This document shows, piece after piece, positions 58,878-64,000 of a stretch of DNA of 64,000 nt. The stretch lies in contig NW_026570225.1 in the NCBI RefSeq assembly GCF_019649055.1, positions 682,001 to 746,000 of the forward strand, read 5' to 3'. Below the pieces are notes generated by a model. That model searched no databases and was not told the DNA's origin. It saw only the letters and a list, made by a program, of their open reading frames with translations. Numbering within the stretch: the first letter of the stretch is position 1; the number at the start of each line of letters is the position of its first letter. The DNA comes from Paramacrobiotus metropolitanus (taxonomy: Eukaryota; Tardigrada; Eutardigrada; Parachela; Macrobiotidae). A program made the position numbers and the translations under genes.

Positions 58878-60779
58878 TTATCCAAACGTACCGTAACCAG
58901 AATTGATTGATCCATATCCCCCGTAACCACCCGTGTTCCCATACATATTTCCACCAAAGCTTCCATACCCGGTGGATCCGATTGGAGTGCCGACGATGAT
59001 ATTGCCGGTTCCAGTGCCGCTGATGGGCGTACCGACAATAACGTTCCCGGTGGTACCGGTAACCGGCGTGCCTACCACCACGTTGCCGGTCGTGGAACCG
59101 GTGACCGGTGTGCCGACGACAATGTTACTTCCGGTGGTCCCGGAAACGGGTGTACCGACAATAATATTTCCATTGCTTCCACTGACCGGTGTGCCGACAA
59201 TGACATTGGACCCGCTGCCATAGGCCACCGGTGTTCCCATGATGACATTACCGCCTCCGTTGGATCCGTAACTGTTGTAACCGCCACCACCGTAACCACC
59301 GCCACCGTAGCCGCCACCACCGTATCCACCACCACCACCGTAGCCCATATTGCCATAGCCTAGTCCGGCGGCGGGCGCGATACCACCGTAGCTCCCGAGC
59401 CCTAGCCCGCCCAGTCCGAGGCTGCTGAGACCGCCTAGACCACCGAGACCACCCAGGCCCAGTGTGCTCAAGCCGCCCAGACCTCCCAGACTGCTGAGTC
59501 CTCCCAGTCCTCCCAGACCACCTAGAGAGCTCAGTCCCCCTAGGCCCAGCAGACTGGAACCGTACAAACTGCTTCCGATGCCGCCTAATCCTCCGAGGCC
59601 GGTTAAGCCGCCCAGACCCAGACCGAGACTGCCCAGTCCCAAGCCCAGCCCACTTCCGATGCCCAGTCCGGACCCGTAGCCGCCACCACCACCATAGCCG
59701 CCGCCACCTCCATAGCTGCCACTGTTTCCGTACGATCCGCCGCTGCTGTAGGATGGCTGTGAGTAGGAGTTGCCGATCATGCCGTAGCTGCCGCCCGACG
59801 AGTATTGTTTTAGGAGATTCGTGGGCGGATTGCGGGCGGCCTTAATCATATTCGCCGCGAAAGGATTGAAGTTTGGCGGCAGCCCATTCTGGTTTACGGG
59901 GTTTAGTAGGGACTGAGGTTGAGCAGGAAGAGGCTGAGCGTTACGGGGTTCCGGTGTTGCGCCCTGCAAAGCAGGTCGCTTATTGATAAGTGTCAAAGGT
60001 CGCAGCATATGCTGCAATAAAACCTAAGTTGCGCAGCTTTCCGAGTACCGTTTTGCCAGCGGTGCATGCAGAAGCTATGCACTTATCATCAGCGATAACT
60101 CATACTTTGACAGCATTTACAGCATTTGCGTTAGTTTAGAAGTTTACATGGTACAAAACCGATCTGGGGTTTCAAAAAAAGGAAGTTAACTAGTACACTT
60201 TATTTCGTAATGTTATTCTCCTGGGATCTTACATTCTGGCAAGCAGTTTCTCTGAAGTACAGATAGTTTACGAATGCTAATGCATACCTTCATCTTTACT
60301 GACTTTCGTGCTTAAAAATCGCGCTTTTTAAAATATCACAGCAGCTTGAAAAAAAAAACAGAAAGCCCGTCAGCTGTCAGTTACTCCGCTAGGAGTACAG
60401 ACACCTATATGGGACAGTAACCTTAACGATCCCTTTTTTCGGGAATATGTATTAATTATTACACGAGTAAAACACAGTTTCTACCAAACAGTGCGTAATG
60501 CGGAAAACCATTAACTATGTATATATCAAAAACCCTATGCAAAAGTGGATTAATTCTCGTGTTAAACAAGTGTTGCCAATATGTTTAAGAGTCTAAGCGG
60601 AAAAATTACTAATAGTATCTCACGACAACTTTAAAAAAACTGTACATGTGAAAAGATGAAATGGATGCAATAATAACGATGTGCAGGAAGTATACCTCGA
60701 GAGCGGAACCGGAATTCCATAGACCGAATAGAGCGGAACAAAGAGCAGTCACAAGAACACTGGAGATGAACTTTCTCAT
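58878..60779 (-). CDS. Secreted Gly/Leu/Tyr-rich structural protein, 405 aa
   Basis: Two exons: 60779-60696, a clean signal peptide (MRKFISSVLVTALCSALFGL), and 60011-58878; they join in phase 0 to 406 codons including the stop. After a Pro/Asn-rich leader, the protein has three low-complexity blocks: GSYGGGGGYGGG, then LGGLGGLSSLGGLGGL-type Gly-Leu repeats of roughly 100 residues, then GYGGGGYGGGG. A distinct block follows, seven units of about 15 residues such as SGSNVIVGTPVSG and TGNVIVGTPISGTG, ending in a Gly/Tyr tail. The Gly-Leu and Gly-Tyr blocks resemble cuticle, silk or shell matrix proteins; the valine-turn units would form a beta-solenoid or amyloid-like stack (inference). It is related to the next minus-strand gene through this unit. 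Probably a secreted fibre, cuticle or eggshell component. Confidence 0.8.
58933..59256 (-). repeat. Tandem 45 bp-scale coding repeat (NVIVGTPV units)
   Basis: Seven units of about 42-48 bp, each with a core encoding (N)(V/I)(I/V)(V/M)GTP(V/I) and a Ser/Gly/Thr turn. Copies also occur in the neighbouring gene at about 58070-58200. Confidence 0.8.
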
Positions 60780-62319
60780 GTTATCCTCGGCATGGACCGG
60801 GTCTGTCTATATGCAGCGAATCCCACTTCCGTCCCCAAAATACAAATACTATCAAATTAATTCACCAGCAAAAGTTATCGCACATCCAATTGATTCTTAT
60901 GTGCTATTATAGCGATGTGCGGTGTTGTCAATTAGGAAAGCATGTCATTCAACATAGCCGTAACAACAAAATAATTATAACAACCGACGCCGGTTAAGCA
61001 TTAGGAGAGCTCGAATCCGCGTCTAACGGGGCAGCCTTGAAGAGATTTGCCGAGAAGGTCTATTATGTAACAAACCCAGCTACTGCCGGTTACTATCGTG
61101 CAAATACGGTTACAGTGAATGGCGGACATACAGTGCACTGTACAGCATCTCGATCCCCATCCCCAAATGATCGGCGACTTGTTTGTGCACTGTATATATT
61201 TGTTAATCTGGTATTAACAATGGCAACAATGCCGACCGAACACTTGTTGCTTAATAACACGCTTACACAGGCCTGGTCCGGCGGCGCGTAAATACGCCGG
61301 CATAACTAACCGGCTTGTGGTGCGCATTGTTGTGTGCGCGAGTACTGTCGCCCCCGGAAGGATGCCTCGGACCAGTGACGGGAGGCTAGTGATTACGCGT
61401 CCGGGCCTGCTGCTGTCAAGAACGCAGTGTTTAACACCGGTACAATCGCCACTGGACACTTGCCACCGCTCGTTAAGCGCCTCTGTTGGTTTTTCCGATT
61501 AATATCGATCAATAACCTTTAAATGTAGCTCCGTGGTGATTGTGGCGACTGCCTGGCGGCTGTTACGGAAGCCGGATGTACGCGTGGCTGGCAGAATTTA
61601 GGGATGTGTTGGTGTCTTGGTAATCTATGTCGCAGTAAGGCTAGTTTTGATGATAATGACAGTCACACCACGCCGAACGCATGATTACAGGTGCTGTTTG
61701 TGTTCGCCTGTTATTCACATTCATTCACAAACACCAACGGAATTATGCTGCTATCAGTTTGCTATTGCTTCCATAATGAATGGCAACCAAAATACCTATC
61801 ATGTGCAGCACTGTTACAATCGTCGGTCGTGAGCAAGCTTTATTTGACTAGATACGTAGCGTTTATTAAACCTACACAAGCTCAAAATTCAAAAAGCATA
61901 CATATACGATTCTCTCAATAAAAGACCAAACTAGTCATTGTTTACTACGAACTATAACTTTTGGATTACCAAGCTATTGTTCAATGAAGTCGAAGTAAGC
62001 AGAAAGTTAAGAAAGGTAAAACACGTAAAAACAGCATGTCTTCGCACGGTCAGGTACGTAAATTCCGGCTAACATCATGATGCAGATTAATCAGAGATTA
62101 AGAAATGACGTATAGGCCTGGCGCATGAATCTGACATGTAACCAAGGTTGTTCTGCTCTTGGGATATCAATGGGATAAATCGGGTAATAGTTACCATAAA
62201 TCCGAGTAACAATAACGGAATGCGGGATATCGTTACGATGATGATGAAACTGACGATCATAATGGAAATGGATAAGTTTCCAGGCTAAATGTTGTTCCTT
62301 TTTACAAACCCTGGACACT
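60780..62319. other. Intergenic region between the structural protein and WBP2
   Basis: About 1.5 kb. Contains CCGGCGGCGCGTAAATACGCCGG around 61277-61302, an imperfect GC-rich palindrome, but no supported gene. Both genes are on the minus strand, so this is the promoter side of the structural gene and the 3' side of WBP2. Confidence 0.4.
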
Positions 62320-63819
62320 TCACTGCTTCTCTTGATATGGCGGAGGAGCCTGCAAACAGAACACGACAGCCATCAATAATCCAGACTAGCTAGTCAATCA
62401 AGATTCACCCACAAAAGAAACACATGAACACATAGGGAGTCACATACTTTATTTTCATTCACTTCACATTAAAAGCGTGACCAAATTGATTACCGGAATA
62501 CATACAAACTACAATAATCTTTTTTTAGAATTCCAACAGTAATACAAAGCAATTATTACTAAAATCAAAAGAAAGAAACTACTCTTTGCCGGATAGTCGT
62601 CCTCGTAATTGAATGATCAGCGAAGAAACGCTGCACCGATAACATACAGACCACATAACGAATTCAAATAAAAAGAAGTTGCAAAAGGAAGTTGCAGCAG
62701 AGCTGGCAAAGATACAAGCACAAAAAAGTCGACAAGCCAGTTTTACCGATGGATAAGATCCAGCTGGATATTGTTGCGGGTAGTTGCCCTGATAGGTGGG
62801 TGGTGGTGCCGTGTTGACATAAGCTGCTCCTGCTGGTGGATACGGAGCAGCGTATCCGGCTGGCATTGCTGTAACAAGCCATAAATGCGTAAGATTTAAA
62901 CCCAAACGGGCATACACACCTTATCCACACGCTCGACATACCGTAACCAGCAGCCGGAGCCGGCGCACCATACGGGTTGTACTGCTGCTGCTGCTGCTGT
63001 GGGATCTGGGGATAGATGGATGCATACGGCGGCGGCTGATCCGTCATCCAGACTTCTCCCGCTACAATTCAACAGTCAGCACAATGTACGAAACGTCCCT
63101 GAGAGTAAATGACCGCACTTAAAAAAATGTACCCATAATGCTCAGCAGCATTATCCTGGTTTAGAACGCATGAGCAACGTTTATGGAAAAATCAAACCCA
63201 CTTCAAAAATGGAAATACCAAAATGCCGCCCTACTTAAATGAAGCTACTAATTACTAAGAAAGTGAACGGAATACAAAAATCTACCTAGGTGGCACTTTA
63301 ATTAGGTAATGGCTGTGTTAGTACCTGGTGGGGCCGTGGGAAACTTGTCCTTGGGTGGGACGAATCCGTTGATGTTCGAATCTTCCGACATGTACTGCTT
63401 GGGCTGCGGATGGTAGAAGTTTCCGCCCTCAGCGGGACTCGTATACGGTGGACTGTAGGGCGGCGGCGGATTGCGAGAAGCTACACATCGCGCAAAACAC
63501 CGCTGAAGAAACTTTTACACGACACCTTATTTCCTCTCGAGTCCGTAAACGTTACTGTTAGGCAGTAATAAGCAAGACCGCAGTTACCCAGTTTCGCCGC
63601 CTGGACCATAGCCTGTCCGAACTCAATGGCGCCTCCATGGCTGAAGGTCAGTCGGAATTTGGCCTGTCCATTCCAGTTGCCTCCGGGCAGAGACTTGACG
63701 CTGCCCTTGATGGCATTAGCGCCGAAAACCGGCTGATCAATGTCCACCGAGCCCAGATTGCTGAAGGGCATCGAGAAGGACTGCAGCGCGTCCTTCAGAT
63801 CTTTGCTGGTGAAGATCAC
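62320..63819 (-). CDS. WBP2: WW-domain-binding protein 2 (3' part, start outside window)
   Basis: Exons 63819-63588, 63480-63325, 63061-62942, 62868-62747 and 62349-62320 join in phase; the 5' exon or exons lie beyond the right end. The first visible exon is the second half of the GRAM-like domain: [19 protein letters not shown], then [14 protein letters not shown], then [17 protein letters not shown], which closely follows animal WBP2. The rest is a Pro/Tyr/Gly-rich tail with PPxY motifs ([17 protein letters not shown], and APPPYQEKQ at the very end) plus a run of five Gln. PPxY motifs bind WW domains of YAP and NEDD4-type proteins, so the product is a cytoplasmic/nuclear adaptor and coactivator. 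If the last intron is retained, a different hydrophobic C-terminus ([20 protein letters not shown]) would result. Confidence 0.9.
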
Positions 63820-64000
63820 CTAATTGCACGTCACTCAGTTGGTCTCCTCGCGAACACTTTCTTAAGTTCCGAAAAATAGATACGTAACCTAGTGCGTATT
63901 ATTTCTCCTTCACAGACACATGGAAACCATTCGTGTTTACGTTTCGTAACAAAGTAATACGCAAACTGAAATTCTGGTATTAGACCAAAGCAGTATCTGT
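63820..64000. other. Intron of WBP2 reaching the window end
   Basis: The preceding exon begins at acceptor GCAATTAG before GTGATC; the exon with the start and first half of the GRAM domain must lie further right. Confidence 0.6.

Noticed and set aside
62579-62746. Hydrophobic extension of the WBP2 exon ([13 protein letters not shown]...)
   Set aside because: A GTAAAA donor at its start and a perfect-phase last exon encoding APPPYQEKQ make it intron sequence; kept only as a possible retained-intron form.

Overview
This is eukaryotic nuclear DNA from a small-genome invertebrate. Genes are split by short GT-AG introns, many with GTAAGT/GTGAGT donors and pyrimidine-rich acceptors, and some 3' UTRs are very short. 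The gene set is animal: Wee1 kinase, WBP2, theta-class GST, an HP1-type chromatin protein, a fuseless-like membrane protein, a secreted S1 protease and a type I LRR receptor. The fuseless-like gene and a run of small, highly hydrophilic disordered proteins suggest an ecdysozoan, with a tardigrade as the most plausible guess; that placement is inference. No rRNA, tRNA or CRISPR was found. Exon structures below were built by hand from open frames, splice sites and phase agreement. Most multi-exon models close exactly in phase.

Layout. 1-4436 (+): 3' part of a winged-helix plus nucleoside-phosphorylase-like protein, with a hAT-type MITE in its first visible intron. 5489-7965 (+): aldo-keto reductase. 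10013-11561 (-): theta GST. 14003-17048 (+): fuseless-like multipass membrane protein, followed by a near-identical headless tandem copy (17084-18848). 19670-24396 (+): secreted protein with a repeated W-L-V-x-C module and a long proline-rich tail.

25446-39410 (+) is the most unusual stretch. It holds seven small genes: an 83-residue protein, a metallothionein-like protein made of a triplicated Cys module, a short LEA-like helix protein, two paralogous Arg/Asp/Tyr/Gly-rich disordered proteins that each have a TATA box, and two more hydrophilic proteins. Such gene sets would suit desiccation or metal stress, but no function is proven. The stretch also holds a LINE remnant, a long perfect hairpin and several gene-poor gaps.

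41808-44300 (+): Wee1 kinase. 46728-49876 (+): 817-residue chromodomain protein with a C-terminal chromoshadow-like segment. 50157-52556 (-): mucin-stalked S1 protease. 53653-56518 (-): LRR type I membrane protein. 57240-58288 (-): secreted-type protein with a bacterial-like Ig/cadherin fold. 58878-60779 (-): secreted Gly/Leu-rich structural protein sharing an unusual valine-turn repeat with its neighbour. 62320-63819 (-): 3' part of WBP2, whose 5' end lies beyond the window.
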